This document shows, piece after piece, positions 48,091 to 58,481 of a stretch of 64,000 nucleotides of DNA (positions are counted from its first letter, which is position 1; every line of letters starts with the position of its first letter). A program made the position numbers and the translations under genes. This DNA comes from Leishmania mexicana MHOM/GT/2001/U1103 (lineage: Eukaryota > Euglenozoa > Kinetoplastea > Trypanosomatida > Trypanosomatidae): NCBI RefSeq assembly GCF_000234665.1, contig NC_018306.1, positions 1-64,000 of the forward strand. The letters run 5' to 3'. The notes beneath the pieces were generated by a model that did no database searches, was not told the DNA's origin, and saw only the letters and a list, made by a program, of their open reading frames with translations.

Positions 48091-50772
48091 TCATAGAAAG
48101 ACCTCCAGCACATTCTGCACGGCGCCGCGGCACACAGGGCAGGCGAACACCTCCTCCCTGCAGTGACTCTGCAGCCGCTGCACGCACAACCCACAAAGTC
48201 CTCCGTGCCCGCACGGCTGCAGCAGCACGCGAGACAGATGCAGCGGCTGGACGCAGTAGAGGCAGTACCCGGCACTGCTTCTCTGAGCGGCGCCGCTGAC
48301 ATCGCCCCTAGCCCCGCTCAGGCCGAGGTGGGCCTGAGTCGTCGGTGACATGAAGAAGCCATCCAGTGCTGACGGCATCACCGGAGCGGCCCGCGGCGCG
48401 CCGACCATGCGATCGCCCGGGCCCGACGACGGCTGCTTCTGCCTCGCCAGCGGCGAACTGGCGTTCCCTCTCACGTAGTTCATGGCAAAGGACTCCAGCA
48501 CCCCTCTTAGGGCACGCTGCAGCTCCACAAGAATGTCGTACACGGATCCCTTGGCGCTCCAAGAATCTTGCGAAAGACGAAAGTACTCTGAGAACACCTC
48601 TCCCGTCCCCCTGTCCTTGATGATGCCGGCGAAGCACTGCGCAGTGAGGGATGGGGGCGCGGACGAGAACGGGGGTGCCCCAGCAGCACCGGCGGTGGCA
48701 GACGTCGCGCCGTCGAGCAGGGCCGCCAATGAGCTGGTCGCCGCATCGACGAGGTAGATGCGCGGCGGCTGGGCGTAGATGCAAGCCTCGTCGTCCTTCG
48801 CGGCGGCGCCCTCGCCCGCGGCACCACCGATACGGGTCGGGGAGAACTGGATAAGCACGCGCACCTGCAGCTCCGCCACCGCCTCTACAGCCACCTGCTG
48901 CGTCACCCCAGCCCTGCCTCCAGCGACAGGAGCGGCGCCTTCCGCCGAGAAGGTCGGCGCGGCGGCGGCGTTGGCGACGGCAGTCTGCGAGTTTTGCCCA
49001 AGGGTGGTTGCGTAAGGCCGTTCCTGTGGCATCGCGAGCACCGCCGCCTTGTGCTCGCTGAAGATAGGCACGTAGGCGACGATGCGGTGCTTCGACGGAA
49101 CGTACCGCGCGAGTCCGTCACCAAATCGCGACAGATCACGGAGAATAGCGGCACAGCGGATGTGGGCTGCAGAGCGCTTGGGCAGCGCGTTCTTCATGAA
49201 CGTCGGTGCGTTGTGAGAGTGGTGGTGGTGGTACACGTCCGCGCTGCCACTGCTGCCCAGCTGGCTGATGTTGGGCTTCGCGGGGAAGGCGTAGTTGCTT
49301 GTCGGCAGAATGAGCGGCGGCACCGCCTCGAAGTTACGTACAACCACGTTTCGGACGTACGCGGTCAGCGTCTGGTACTTGTCATCCCCTGGTGCCGGGA
49401 TGATGGCGCCGCTGATCGGGTCGATGTACTCGGCCCGGCGACTAATCGCGAAGCCGTTGAGGCTCTGTATGTTGAGGCACGCACGGTAGCGGCAGTACAC
49501 GTGTGTCTTCGCCGCCGTGTGGGATGCAGGCGATGCCGCCGGTGACGCGCGTGCGCCTGGAGGCCCCATGAACGGAAATGGCCTGTCAGGGTCGCTGACA
49601 GCGGCATCAACGGCGCCGCTGCCCCCGGCCAGGCCGCCGCTCGTCAGTTTCTCGGACGAGTCCGACGCCGAGGTAGGTGCGTAGACGGAGATGACCACAG
49701 GGGTGTAGTACACGGTGCCGCGGTAGGTGTAGGGCAGGATGCCGCGAATCTCGTAATGGTCGCTGCATTGAATGTACTTGAAGCCATCACCGTAGGCGAA
49801 GCGAAACCCCTGCAGGTCCGGGTTCGCCAGGATGCGAGAGCTCGAGATGTCGTACTCTTTGCGCGGCCGCACCGGCGTCGGCAGTGTCGAAAAAGGGGCG
49901 GAGTCGGGTGGGGCGCGCATGGCCTGTACACTGATGATGCCTAGCGTGTTGCCGGCGCTTGCCTCGGCGGGGTTTCGACTGTGCAGTGGTGTACGCGTGT
50001 CGCCGACCACAGAAAAGGTAGATTTACCATCTAAGGGAGTGAAGAGGGCTGAGGTGCTGGTGTGGCCGTCGCCGCGCTGCATAGCCTGTGTGGGCAACGA
50101 AAGCGGGGCAGCGCCGTCAGTGGGCCGCCCGCAGCCCGATCCGCCTGGGTTGAGCGCCGCAGTCGCTCCACCGTTGCTGGCTCTGCTCCGCGCCTCGTCA
50201 TCGTCGCTGTCCGAAACCGTCACCTTCCGGAATCGCCTATTCCCGCTTCCAAGGATGCCGGCGGCAGGGTCGTGCAGCCCACCCAGCGGTGCCTGTTGCA
50301 GCGGCGTGGAACGCTCCGCCCCTGGCTGTCGGCTCTGCGCTGAGGCTGCCGTGGCGGCAGCAGCTGTCAAAATACTGACGCACTCCGTTTGCCCGTGGCG
50401 CTCTGCCACCTGCACCGGCCGCTCACCAAACGCGTTGGTGCAGTCCACGGGTGTGCGCAGCCCCTCGACCAGGTAGCGCAGAATGCCGGTCGCGCCGGTG
50501 GAGGCAGCAAGGTGGAGAACTGTGTTGCAGGTGCCGCCGTTCGGGGCCAGTATATCCGCCTTGTACTCCTCGCACAGCATCCGAACCGTGCTGAGATAGC
50601 AGGACCACCCTGCCTGGAGAGACGCCAAGTTCGTGCGGTCGCTGTTCGAGATACACGTGTAGAGCAGCGTCATGTTGGAGTCTTTCGATGGCACATTCAC
50701 CCGCTCCGGGTGCTCGCGCAGCCACTGCCGCAACTCCTCCGTTTTGCCTTCTGCCGCCCAGCGGAACTCCAT
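48091..50772 (-). CDS. Ankyrin-repeat protein with C-terminal RING finger (probable E3 ubiquitin ligase)
   Basis: This 893-residue protein begins with ankyrin-like repeats at about 1-140 (FRWAAEGKTEELRQWLREHP; NTVLHLAASTGATGILRYLV; NAFGERPVQVAERHGQTECV). A Ser/Pro-rich linker follows. A folded central region lies at about 310-640, with YDISSSRILANPDLQGFRFA, FKYIQCSDHYEIRGILPYTY and a VYCRYRACLNIQSLNGFAIS segment that I cannot assign. The C-terminus is a C3HC4 RING: C837-x2-C840-x13-C854-x-H856-x3-C860-x2-C863-x14-C878-x2-C881. Such a RING usually recruits a ubiquitin-conjugating enzyme, so an E3 ligase with ankyrin substrate binding is inferred. No membrane span is seen. The ATG at 50772 lies only six bases after a good acceptor AG, which supports this start over the longer frame. 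Confidence 0.87.
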   Translation of the reverse strand: MEFRWAAEGKTEELRQWLREHPERVNVPSKDSNMTLLYTCISNSDRTNLASLQAGWSCYLSTVRMLCEEYKADILAPNGGTCNTVLHLAASTGATGILRYLVEGLRTPVDCTNAFGERPVQVAERHGQTECVSILTAAAATAASAQSRQPGAERSTPLQQAPLGGLHDPAAGILGSGNRRFRKVTVSDSDDDEARSRASNGGATAALNPGGSGCGRPTDGAAPLSLPTQAMQRGDGHTSTSALFTPLDGKSTFSVVGDTRTPLHSRNPAEASAGNTLGIISVQAMRAPPDSAPFSTLPTPVRPRKEYDISSSRILANPDLQGFRFAYGDGFKYIQCSDHYEIRGILPYTYRGTVYYTPVVISVYAPTSASDSSEKLTSGGLAGGSGAVDAAVSDPDRPFPFMGPPGARASPAASPASHTAAKTHVYCRYRACLNIQSLNGFAISRRAEYIDPISGAIIPAPGDDKYQTLTAYVRNVVVRNFEAVPPLILPTSNYAFPAKPNISQLGSSGSADVYHHHHSHNAPTFMKNALPKRSAAHIRCAAILRDLSRFGDGLARYVPSKHRIVAYVPIFSEHKAAVLAMPQERPYATTLGQNSQTAVANAAAAPTFSAEGAAPVAGGRAGVTQQVAVEAVAELQVRVLIQFSPTRIGGAAGEGAAAKDDEACIYAQPPRIYLVDAATSSLAALLDGATSATAGAAGAPPFSSAPPSLTAQCFAGIIKDRGTGEVFSEYFRLSQDSWSAKGSVYDILVELQRALRGVLESFAMNYVRGNASSPLARQKQPSSGPGDRMVGAPRAAPVMPSALDGFFMSPTTQAHLGLSGARGDVSGAAQRSSAGYCLYCVQPLHLSRVLLQPCGHGGLCGLCVQRLQSHCREEVFACPVCRGAVQNVLEVFL

Positions 50773-50778
50773 CGTGTG

Positions 50779-50816
50779 CTGGACGTGAGTAAGCGTGGAG
50801 GAGACAGAAGAGGAGG
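50779..50816 (-). promoter_or_regulatory. Candidate spliced-leader acceptor for the ankyrin-RING gene
   Basis: The minus strand has a C/T-rich run (complement of about 50786-50816) ending in CCAG, with the AG at 50780-50779. The 5' UTR would be only six bases, unusually short. Confidence 0.45.
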
Positions 50817-51747
50817 GCTGGATGGCTCTGGATGAGCTCGACGGCAGGACTTCCCTGTGACCTTCGGTCGGCAAGCGCAAGGAAAGCGGTGCCGATGGGC
50901 GACAACGGCGGTGGCGGCGGTTGTGTCAATCACCTCCCTCCCTCTCGCCTCGGCGAACACGCGATCGCGCGGTATGCGGCGTATAAGGGACACAACCACA
51001 CACGCACAGCAAGCACACCAGGCCGCTGGGGGGTGGGGGGCGAACAACTGGCCGTGCGTGGAAGCTGTGGGACAGAGGGACGGATGCGGTACGCCCATGC
51101 AGCACGTGGGACAAGCAACGACCACCAGCGAAGAGGCAGATACCAGAGAAACACGCGCGAATAGGTCGAGATGGCGGCAACTTCGATGACGGCGAGGGCG
51201 CACGCACGACTGCGCCAATGATGTGTAAGTGGGAGAGAGGAGGAGTAAGAGGGGGAGAGGGGCATTACAGAGAACACCGTGGCTAACTACGGCTGCTGCG
51301 CTACGCCGTTGGTTGCACAGACCTTTGCGCAATAATGGTAGGGGAGGGAGGAAAGGGGGGGATGGCGCGTGCGCGTGCGCGGACGCGCGCCACCGCATTC
51401 GACGGTGTTGTGTTCAGGGATGCATCCGACATGCGTATACGCCGCGGAGCGGAGGACGGCGCACACATGCGCACGTGTAGCAGAAGAGCAAGCAGAGGAG
51501 GAGAGAGCAAGCGATGAATTTTGGGGGATAGTGTGTTCCGCATACACGTGTGCGTGTCCAGCACACGAGCTGGTCGTGCACGCGTGCGTGCATGTGCAGG
51601 CTAAGAAAACACCGTCGCGCCAGGGATGAGCGTCTGATGCGCCTTCGACTGCCGCGAGCACCCGTCAGCGTGTGCCTCGCTCGCTTCACTACTGAGTGCC
51701 CCTACGCACGGTCGAGTGTCTGTCTGCGCGGTGTGTGTGTGGGAGGG

Positions 51748-51766
51748 AGGGGTTAGGGTTGAGGGG
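51748..51766 (+). other. Short interstitial telomere-like motif
   Basis: The plus strand reads GGGGTTAGGGTTGAGGGG, about two imperfect units of the TTAGGG repeat used at trypanosomatid telomeres. It is too short to be more than suggestive. Confidence 0.35.
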
Positions 51767-52078
51767 CACACAAATTGCGCTGCTGCCATCCTCGTGACAG
51801 CTGCAGCCCCCCCCCTCCTCTTCTCCTGCACCCGACCATCACCACCCCTATCCCCTTGCGTGGGGCGCGACTGATGCCTGCCATTGATGGCTCGTTGTGT
51901 ACACCTCCGCCCACTGTCCAAACACATACCGAAGCACACACGCTTACGCAGAGTCCAGTGACCCGCTCAACAGGCGCAACGCCTCTTGCCTGCAGCGCGC
52001 ATGCGCACGCGAATACGTCCGTGTCATGCGAGGATAATAGGTAACGCTCATGTGCCGTCGCTATCATCACAGGAAGGC

Positions 52079-55000
52079 TCAGCTCGTGCCCCACAGCTGA
52101 TTCCATCCTCGTTGGGTGGTGCCCCATAGTGAACTGGCTGCCGCCGCCGCCGAGCTCGAGCCCGCCGGGACGGCAACCTCGCCTACCCCGATCATGTCCG
52201 CTGTACCAACGCCGCCGAGCAGCAAGGCCGCCGAAGCGTCGTGGCCACCGCTGGCCCCCGCCGCCGCAGCAGCAGCAAGCGCAGACAAAGGACCGCCAAG
52301 GCGATACGACCCTGTGGGCGGCACGCCAACGGACGAAGACGAGAAGGGCGCATACGGATTCAACGCCAACGCGGTCGGGGGTAGAAGCGAGTAAGCCTGC
52401 GGGACGAGGGCTGCAGCACACGCAGCAGCCGCGGACGGCGTGCCACCGGCCCCTACAGAGGCGGCAGCCAGCGCCGCGCTCGACGACACCGCAATCGGCA
52501 GCAGCGCGAGTCGGTTCACCCGCTCACGTGGAAGGAGAAGCTTCTCCGTCAAGACGGGCGCGTCAGCCATCGCGCCGGCGGTGCTAAACGGTCGTGACGC
52601 TGCGGCAGCAGCCACCGAGGTAGCGCAGGGCGCTCCCTCGTTGCGTGTGTCGCCCGCATCGCCATCCAGGGGCTCCTCGCTGTGCGCCACCCACAGGAGT
52701 GCGCTAGCCGAGATAAACTGACGATACGCGGCAAGAGCAAGCGGCGTCCCGCTGCGCCAGCGCAGCGGATCGCACGTGCCCTCGAGGTGGCGCACGACCC
52801 GCCGCAAAGGTCCTTCCGCCACACACGCAGCGGCGTCAACACCAACACCGCTGCTCCCTGCGTCGGGGCAAAAGAGTGCCTTGACGGGGGAGTCTCTCGC
52901 TGTCGCGAAGAACCCGGCCCCGCCGCTGCCGCCGCCGCCACCCGCGCTCACGCTCTCTGCACACCACACGGAGGAAGTGAAAAGTATATCCATGTACCAC
53001 TGCAAGCGCAGGTCATCCGCCTGGTTCTGCGTGGCGGCAGCGGTGGCGGGCGCAGCGTTCCCCGCTGGCAGCGCGCTTACAAGTGCCGCAACTCCGCTGT
53101 CACCGCTCCCGCCTACCACGTCGACGAGGGGGCAGAGCTCGGATTCGTAGAGCTCCGCCGATGTCGCGGCAAGCCGTTCCAGCGCACGCTGCTGCACCTT
53201 CTCTGTCACCAACACGTGCAAGCGGCATCCCCTGTCGCCCCAAAAGTCTGTCGACGCTGCTGCTGAGGCGGCGCCACTCTGCCCTTGCTCTGCTATAGAA
53301 GCAGCGCCGTACGCAGCTCCAGTGCAAGATGGACACGACATGAAGGGCACCGGCGAGTCGCTGAACACGCTTGGCGCACCGTACAGCGCCTGGTGGAGGT
53401 AGCGGAGGGCCGCCTGGGTCAGCGTCATGACGGCGGGAGTAGGCTGCGCCGGATAGGCGACCCCGTGACTCCCGCTGGCATTGTTGCCATCTGGTGCGAT
53501 GGGGCCCGCCATCGGCGCGCGAACCCACGCAGCCGAGCCCATCAAGTGCGTCATGCGACGCAGCGCCGCACTGGCACCGCTGCCCGCTGCAGACTGCCTC
53601 GGCTCCTCGGCCCCGCTCTCACGCAGCCGTAGCACCAAGCTGTATGCTTGCTGAAGGGCCGCTCGATAAAACTGGGTTAGCATGTCTTGCCACGGCGCCT
53701 GAGCCTGTTCGTAGAGATCCTCTGCCTCGGTGCAAAGCTGCCGCACCGTCGTCGCCTCACTTGGCGGAGCCGCCATCTGCAGTCGTTGTAGCACCTCCAA
53801 GTACACGCGCACGAGGAGCGACAGCTCGTAGCTGTGCACCACTGCCGCCTTAGCCCCGTTGGGGGATGCGCGTGGCTCGGCATTGCGCAGCTGCGTCGCT
53901 ACACGATGAAGAGCATCCTTTAGCCACTCCACGATGCGCATGTGCAGCAGCGGCGGCGTTGACGGCGGTGACCTTGCACTGCTCTTACTAGCCGATGCCT
54001 GCACCGAGGCAGTCTGCGCCTGCACCGCCTCTACGAGTGTCAGCAGACACCGATGCAGCAGCTCCGCAGCGTGGCCGTTCATGTGAAGAACGCCCGGTCG
54101 CGTGCTCCTCGTTGTTTCGTGCTCATCACTGCAACTCACTACCCAGTCCTGAAAGAGCCTGTCCCGCATGCCACTTAACAGCCTCGCGAGCTGCGCCTGC
54201 TGCGAGGCGCTCAGTGCAGCGTCGACGGCTGCGGCGCCCCGAGTCTGCTGCTGCTGCTCCGTCCTCTCCGTGTTCGTCGCATTGGGCAACACTGACAGAG
54301 GCAATTGCGCCGCCTGGTATTCTGCGCGGCCCCACTCCAGCCCTTCTTCGCAAAAAATGCCTTCGCCTGACGTCGTGCAGAACGACTTGTGTGCGCTGCC
54401 AGCGGCTCCGGTTGCTGCTCGCGGCCGGAAACGGTCCCAGCAGATGCCAGTCATCGCGGACGACAGGCTGCCCCTCTCGCCACGGCGTCCAGTGTGTCCG
54501 CTGACCGGCACTGAGGTGGTGGCCCCATCAAAGCCATGAACGGCACCGTGCCCCGTCTCCGTAACACCGGATATCTCAGCCCCTTCAAGGGAACGTGCCC
54601 CACCGGCGCCACTCACCGAGTCCACGGCCGAGAGCGCATGCAGGCGAAGTACGGAGAAGAGCGCAGACCATGTGCGCTCTAGCGCTGATGCACTGGTGGG
54701 GCCGCGAGAAGTGTCGCCGCCTCCGCCGACGCTGCTTACATAATGCTCAAGCTCGGTGTGGCTGCCCTCAACACTGCCCTGTAGCATGCGGTATGCAGAG
54801 GCTGCTAGGCCCTGTGAAATACACGCCTCCAGAAAGCTGACAGACTCCAAGGCAACGGTCACGCACCTCTGCAGCGCCGCGCGCATGGTCGTCTGCTCCA
54901 CCAGCTCCCACCACCCCGCCGCATTGACGGCCGCCCATGTCTGCCCTAGGCCGGAGAAGCTAGATGGCATCCGGGTGCCCTGCGTGCCAGACATCGAACA

Positions 55001-57871
55001 CTGCTGCGTGGCGTTTTGCAGTAGTCGTTCCAGAGCGACGCGCGCCGCTTGCATCGCAGGCCTGGTGTCCGGGCTTCTCTGGCCACCTTCACTGTACACC
55101 GTCAGCGCCACCGGATCGCGTGCGAGCAGCACCACCAGCGACGACACGAAGGGCGCGAGCAGCTGATGGCACACAAGCCGCAGCGGTGGAACCAAATCTG
55201 TTGCTCCGGGGGTGGCAGACATGTTTTCCGTCACGGCGACATCTGCGCGGACGGAAAGCGAGCGCTCGCCCAAGGTCACGGATGACGCGCCGCTCGCCTG
55301 CAACTCGTCAGCTGTGTTCGCGCTCGCCCGGAGTAGCTCAACATACGCACGCCGTCGAGCCACCGCTCCTGACTGCGACGGCGCCGCCCCAGAAGCCACC
55401 TGTCCCGACGTGACGCTGTCAGGGTCGCCCATCGGCATCACCGGCGTGCCGTTTCTGTCGATAGGCGGTGCCAGGACGCTGGTGCCCGCCGCCATGAGGG
55501 AGCCGTGTGGGGTGCCGGGGCCGTCCCCAGGCACGCCGCTGGCAGCAACGCTCCCGCAGACCTTGCGTAAGCGCCACTGCAGCAGCTCATCCAGCGACCG
55601 CGCACCAGGAGCAAGGGCAAGGGTGGGGAAGGACGGCCGTTCGTCCTCTTGGCGCGCGAGAGCGGCGGCGCTGTTGCCGTGGTCAGTGGCCCCGAGCGGC
55701 TCCTCGGACCCCGCCCCATCCGCCAGACAGATGCGGTGCAGCCAGTATAGAGCGGCCGTTTCCTCATCAAGCACCGCTGGCGTGGAGGCCACCTCAGCCA
55801 AGGCGGCCTGCACCAGATCGACGTAGTCGGCAAAGGCTCGAAGGAGATACGCGAGGCCGGAGAAACACCGCAAGGCCCAAGCCGTGTTTGACGTTCGGTT
55901 GCCCGCCACCACAGATGCCGTTGTCGAAGCCGTGGGACGGTTGGCTGTCGCCGCCGCTAGCCCCAGCGCCGATAGGTGCGCGGCGGTCGCAAAGACGCGC
56001 GCCTCAGGCGAAGTCGCCGTGTGCCATGACGGCGGCCCATCGCCCTCGAACTTAGCGCGGCTCGATGTGCGGCCCACCGCGGCGCCCGTGCTCTGGTGTC
56101 CTACGCTGCCGTCAGAGAGCACGGAGGGCGGCTGCGGAGAAGCATCCGCCGTCGTTACTGCCGGCTGCGCGCCGGAGCTCGGGAGCGCAGCCGGCAATAA
56201 CGACGGCGCCACAGCAGCCCACCGCGCCGCGCTCAGTCGACTCTCGCGCAGCAGCAACACCGCCAAAAACGCCAGCAGCATCCGGCACGGATCAGCGGCA
56301 CTGGGAAGCACCTCATCGCCAGCCATGCGACCAGCAGGCGCGGAGGCGACCGACGCCGCTCCGCCCAGGACCGCCGAAACGACGCTCCTCACGTCCTGCG
56401 TAGCCAGCTGGCACAACGCATCCACAGCGCTATCCAGTGATGCCATTGTCGGGGTCGCTGCCGCAGACTCCGTGCCTGGTATCCCTGACGGAGACACACG
56501 CGTCGCCGGCAGTGCTGCACCTGGCGCACACGCCACGAGGGCGTCCACGAGCGTAGGTGAGTCGGCAAGCGCCCGCAGAGCGACGTGGCACTGCGCAAAG
56601 ATCACCCACACGTACACCAGATGGCGGTTTTCTGCAGCTCGCATAGTCCTCGCCGCCGACAAGGGTTCCCCCAGGTCAGCCCCGGATGGAGCCCTCGACA
56701 CCTGCTCGGCAAGCGACGCGTAGTCGTCCGCCGCACGGCGCAGACGCAGCAACATCAACTTAACCAGTCGCGCCTCGAGGGCCGTCGCTCGTCGCTGAAA
56801 GCCGGTGGCCCACGACGGAGGCCAGTTAGCTGAGCGGAGCATGCTATAAACGCTTACGCCGGCGAGCGCCGCTGACGATGCGGTGGCGGCGTCGCTGATG
56901 CACGGGGACGACTGTGCGCCGCCGTTGCCACCTGAGTAGGCGCGAAGGGACGCCTGCACGCGGTGCAGCCGACGCGCAAGACGGACAAGGGGGAGATCTC
57001 GCTCCAGGGCGCACAGAAGGTCCTCGCGCTTTTTCCCGCTTGCCGCAGAGAGTGCGGCGGCATCACTCGCCACGTGGTGCAAACGACCTGGGCAGTGACG
57101 CTCCTGCTGCGCATCATGTTGGTGCGCAGGAAGCAAGAAAGACGCAAGTGCGCTGGAGGCGGCGAGGAGGCTCGACAGCTCGGCATCGACCGCCGCTGCG
57201 CCCCGCACCATCGAGGCTGTTGCTGCCGCCAGCGTCATGTAATCGAGGTGCAACGCCTGCAGCTCATCGTCCAAGCGCATCCGCTGCGCCGCGAGAGCGG
57301 CTGGGCCTGTATCTTCGTCCACCACCACAGCATTCTGATGCGCGCACCTTGTGCTCGTGTGCGTTGGCGCCGCGGATGGCAAGGGTAAGTCGACGGTTGG
57401 CAGCACCGGCGCAGCGTTGAACTCTGTCTTCCTCTTCCTGTTCGCGCCAGGATCCGCCGCCGCCGACAGGCGCGCCGTTTTATCGCTCGAGGCGGTATTG
57501 CTGTCGGCGGTGGTTGCGAGTTCAGCCGCGGCTGCACGCCTCTGTCGCCGAAGGCGCGCGGCAAACCATGAGGGCGGTAGAAGCGGGCCTGTGTCCACCT
57601 CAGCGTTGCCGCGGCCGTCTACATCACGTGCCGCACTAGCCCGTTCCATTGCCTCTTCAATGATCAGGATGTCGGCGCAGTCCCGCTCCATCCCCACCAC
57701 GCCATCGCAGGCGCCGAGGAGATCTCGATATGAGCTGCCGATAACCGCACGAAGGTCGTGCTGGTTGTCCTCGATGCACCGCGTTATCGTCGAAAGATAG
57801 TTCAGTGTCTCCGCCACGTCATTGTGGCAGAGGATGCGCCGCACCTCCTGCGCGGCCTCCTCCATGGCCAT
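52079..57871 (-). CDS. COG1: Conserved oligomeric Golgi complex subunit 1 (COG1)-like
   Basis: This 1,930-residue protein is about twice the length of human COG1 (980). The N-terminus has the Vps51/COG1 signature: a helix followed by HDLRAVIGSSYRDLLGACDGVVGMERDCADIL (human KEELRQMVGERYRDLIEAADTIGQMRRCAVGL), at residues about 37-68 and given here only as a match to the family. COG1 belongs to the tethering complex for retrograde vesicles at the Golgi. The remainder is helical, with long Ala/Ser/Gly/Thr inserts (for example about 125-160, 530-600 and the last 90 residues), typical of Leishmania proteins. An upstream GTG-initiated extension of three codons is possible; the ATG at 57871 was chosen. 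This appears to be the first gene of the minus-strand cluster. Confidence 0.75.
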   Translation of the reverse strand: MAMEEAAQEVRRILCHNDVAETLNYLSTITRCIEDNQHDLRAVIGSSYRDLLGACDGVVGMERDCADILIIEEAMERASAARDVDGRGNAEVDTGPLLPPSWFAARLRRQRRAAAAELATTADSNTASSDKTARLSAAADPGANRKRKTEFNAAPVLPTVDLPLPSAAPTHTSTRCAHQNAVVVDEDTGPAALAAQRMRLDDELQALHLDYMTLAAATASMVRGAAAVDAELSSLLAASSALASFLLPAHQHDAQQERHCPGRLHHVASDAAALSAASGKKREDLLCALERDLPLVRLARRLHRVQASLRAYSGGNGGAQSSPCISDAATASSAALAGVSVYSMLRSANWPPSWATGFQRRATALEARLVKLMLLRLRRAADDYASLAEQVSRAPSGADLGEPLSAARTMRAAENRHLVYVWVIFAQCHVALRALADSPTLVDALVACAPGAALPATRVSPSGIPGTESAAATPTMASLDSAVDALCQLATQDVRSVVSAVLGGAASVASAPAGRMAGDEVLPSAADPCRMLLAFLAVLLLRESRLSAARWAAVAPSLLPAALPSSGAQPAVTTADASPQPPSVLSDGSVGHQSTGAAVGRTSSRAKFEGDGPPSWHTATSPEARVFATAAHLSALGLAAATANRPTASTTASVVAGNRTSNTAWALRCFSGLAYLLRAFADYVDLVQAALAEVASTPAVLDEETAALYWLHRICLADGAGSEEPLGATDHGNSAAALARQEDERPSFPTLALAPGARSLDELLQWRLRKVCGSVAASGVPGDGPGTPHGSLMAAGTSVLAPPIDRNGTPVMPMGDPDSVTSGQVASGAAPSQSGAVARRRAYVELLRASANTADELQASGASSVTLGERSLSVRADVAVTENMSATPGATDLVPPLRLVCHQLLAPFVSSLVVLLARDPVALTVYSEGGQRSPDTRPAMQAARVALERLLQNATQQCSMSGTQGTRMPSSFSGLGQTWAAVNAAGWWELVEQTTMRAALQRCVTVALESVSFLEACISQGLAASAYRMLQGSVEGSHTELEHYVSSVGGGGDTSRGPTSASALERTWSALFSVLRLHALSAVDSVSGAGGARSLEGAEISGVTETGHGAVHGFDGATTSVPVSGHTGRRGERGSLSSAMTGICWDRFRPRAATGAAGSAHKSFCTTSGEGIFCEEGLEWGRAEYQAAQLPLSVLPNATNTERTEQQQQTRGAAAVDAALSASQQAQLARLLSGMRDRLFQDWVVSCSDEHETTRSTRPGVLHMNGHAAELLHRCLLTLVEAVQAQTASVQASASKSSARSPPSTPPLLHMRIVEWLKDALHRVATQLRNAEPRASPNGAKAAVVHSYELSLLVRVYLEVLQRLQMAAPPSEATTVRQLCTEAEDLYEQAQAPWQDMLTQFYRAALQQAYSLVLRLRESGAEEPRQSAAGSGASAALRRMTHLMGSAAWVRAPMAGPIAPDGNNASGSHGVAYPAQPTPAVMTLTQAALRYLHQALYGAPSVFSDSPVPFMSCPSCTGAAYGAASIAEQGQSGAASAAASTDFWGDRGCRLHVLVTEKVQQRALERLAATSAELYESELCPLVDVVGGSGDSGVAALVSALPAGNAAPATAAATQNQADDLRLQWYMDILFTSSVWCAESVSAGGGGGSGGAGFFATARDSPVKALFCPDAGSSGVGVDAAACVAEGPLRRVVRHLEGTCDPLRWRSGTPLALAAYRQFISASALLWVAHSEEPLDGDAGDTRNEGAPCATSVAAAAASRPFSTAGAMADAPVLTEKLLLPRERVNRLALLPIAVSSSAALAAASVGAGGTPSAAAACAAALVPQAYSLLPPTALALNPYAPFSSSSVGVPPTGSYRLGGPLSALAAAAAAGASGGHDASAALLLGGVGTADMIGVGEVAVPAGSSSAAAAASSLWGTTQRGWNQLWGTS

Positions 57872-58459
57872 CGTGCTCACCTTCCGTTCTCTGTGTCCCT
57901 GTCACGCTTGGCGTCGGCCGGAGCCAAACTCTACACGGGTGATGGACGCTGCGGGCGAATCGGCTGTCTGGGGGTGTGTCCTCTTGTGCGGCGGTGAGGA
58001 CGGTGCGAGGCGCCTCGGGGCCCGGCAGGGTCTTCCACCACCACTAGCACTCTCCCTGGAGCAAAGTGCACGCCGCAGAGAGCAGCAGCAACGGTAACGC
58101 AAGAAGAATATGAAATCGGTTCAGTCGTCCAGCGCTGCCCGCAACGATAAGCGAAGGAGTGCCGAGAAAGCCATCCGCTTCCGTCTTCGCTAGCCACCGC
58201 CCACTCGACGTCTGCACGTGTGCCGGCTTGCCTTCGCGCCGCCACTCCACACGTCAGCTGCAGGAGAATGGCGCTGTGCGCTGGTGGCGTTGTTGGTGAG
58301 AAGAAGAAAAACAAATTTCGCAGGTAAAGAGAAGTGCGCACGCACACACGCATGCAGATGTGGCAGAAAGCTCACACCGAGTGCGCGCGGGTGTGTCGCA
58401 GTGACGGGAGGGGGAGGGGCGCTGGCGGAGAGAGCGAGGGTACACTGTATACACCCGTT

Positions 58460-58481
58460 TGTGTGTGTGTGTGTGTGTGTG
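58460..58481. repeat. GT dinucleotide repeat
   Basis: About eleven GT units in the gene-free region upstream of COG1. Confidence 0.85.

Larger units (their letters stand above)
50773..52078. other. 1.3 kb intergenic region, ankyrin-RING gene to COG1
   Basis: It contains the ankyrin-RING leader and the presumed 3' UTR of COG1, with many GTG/CAC-rich stretches and a short telomere-like motif (51748-51766). No gene was seen. Confidence 0.5.
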
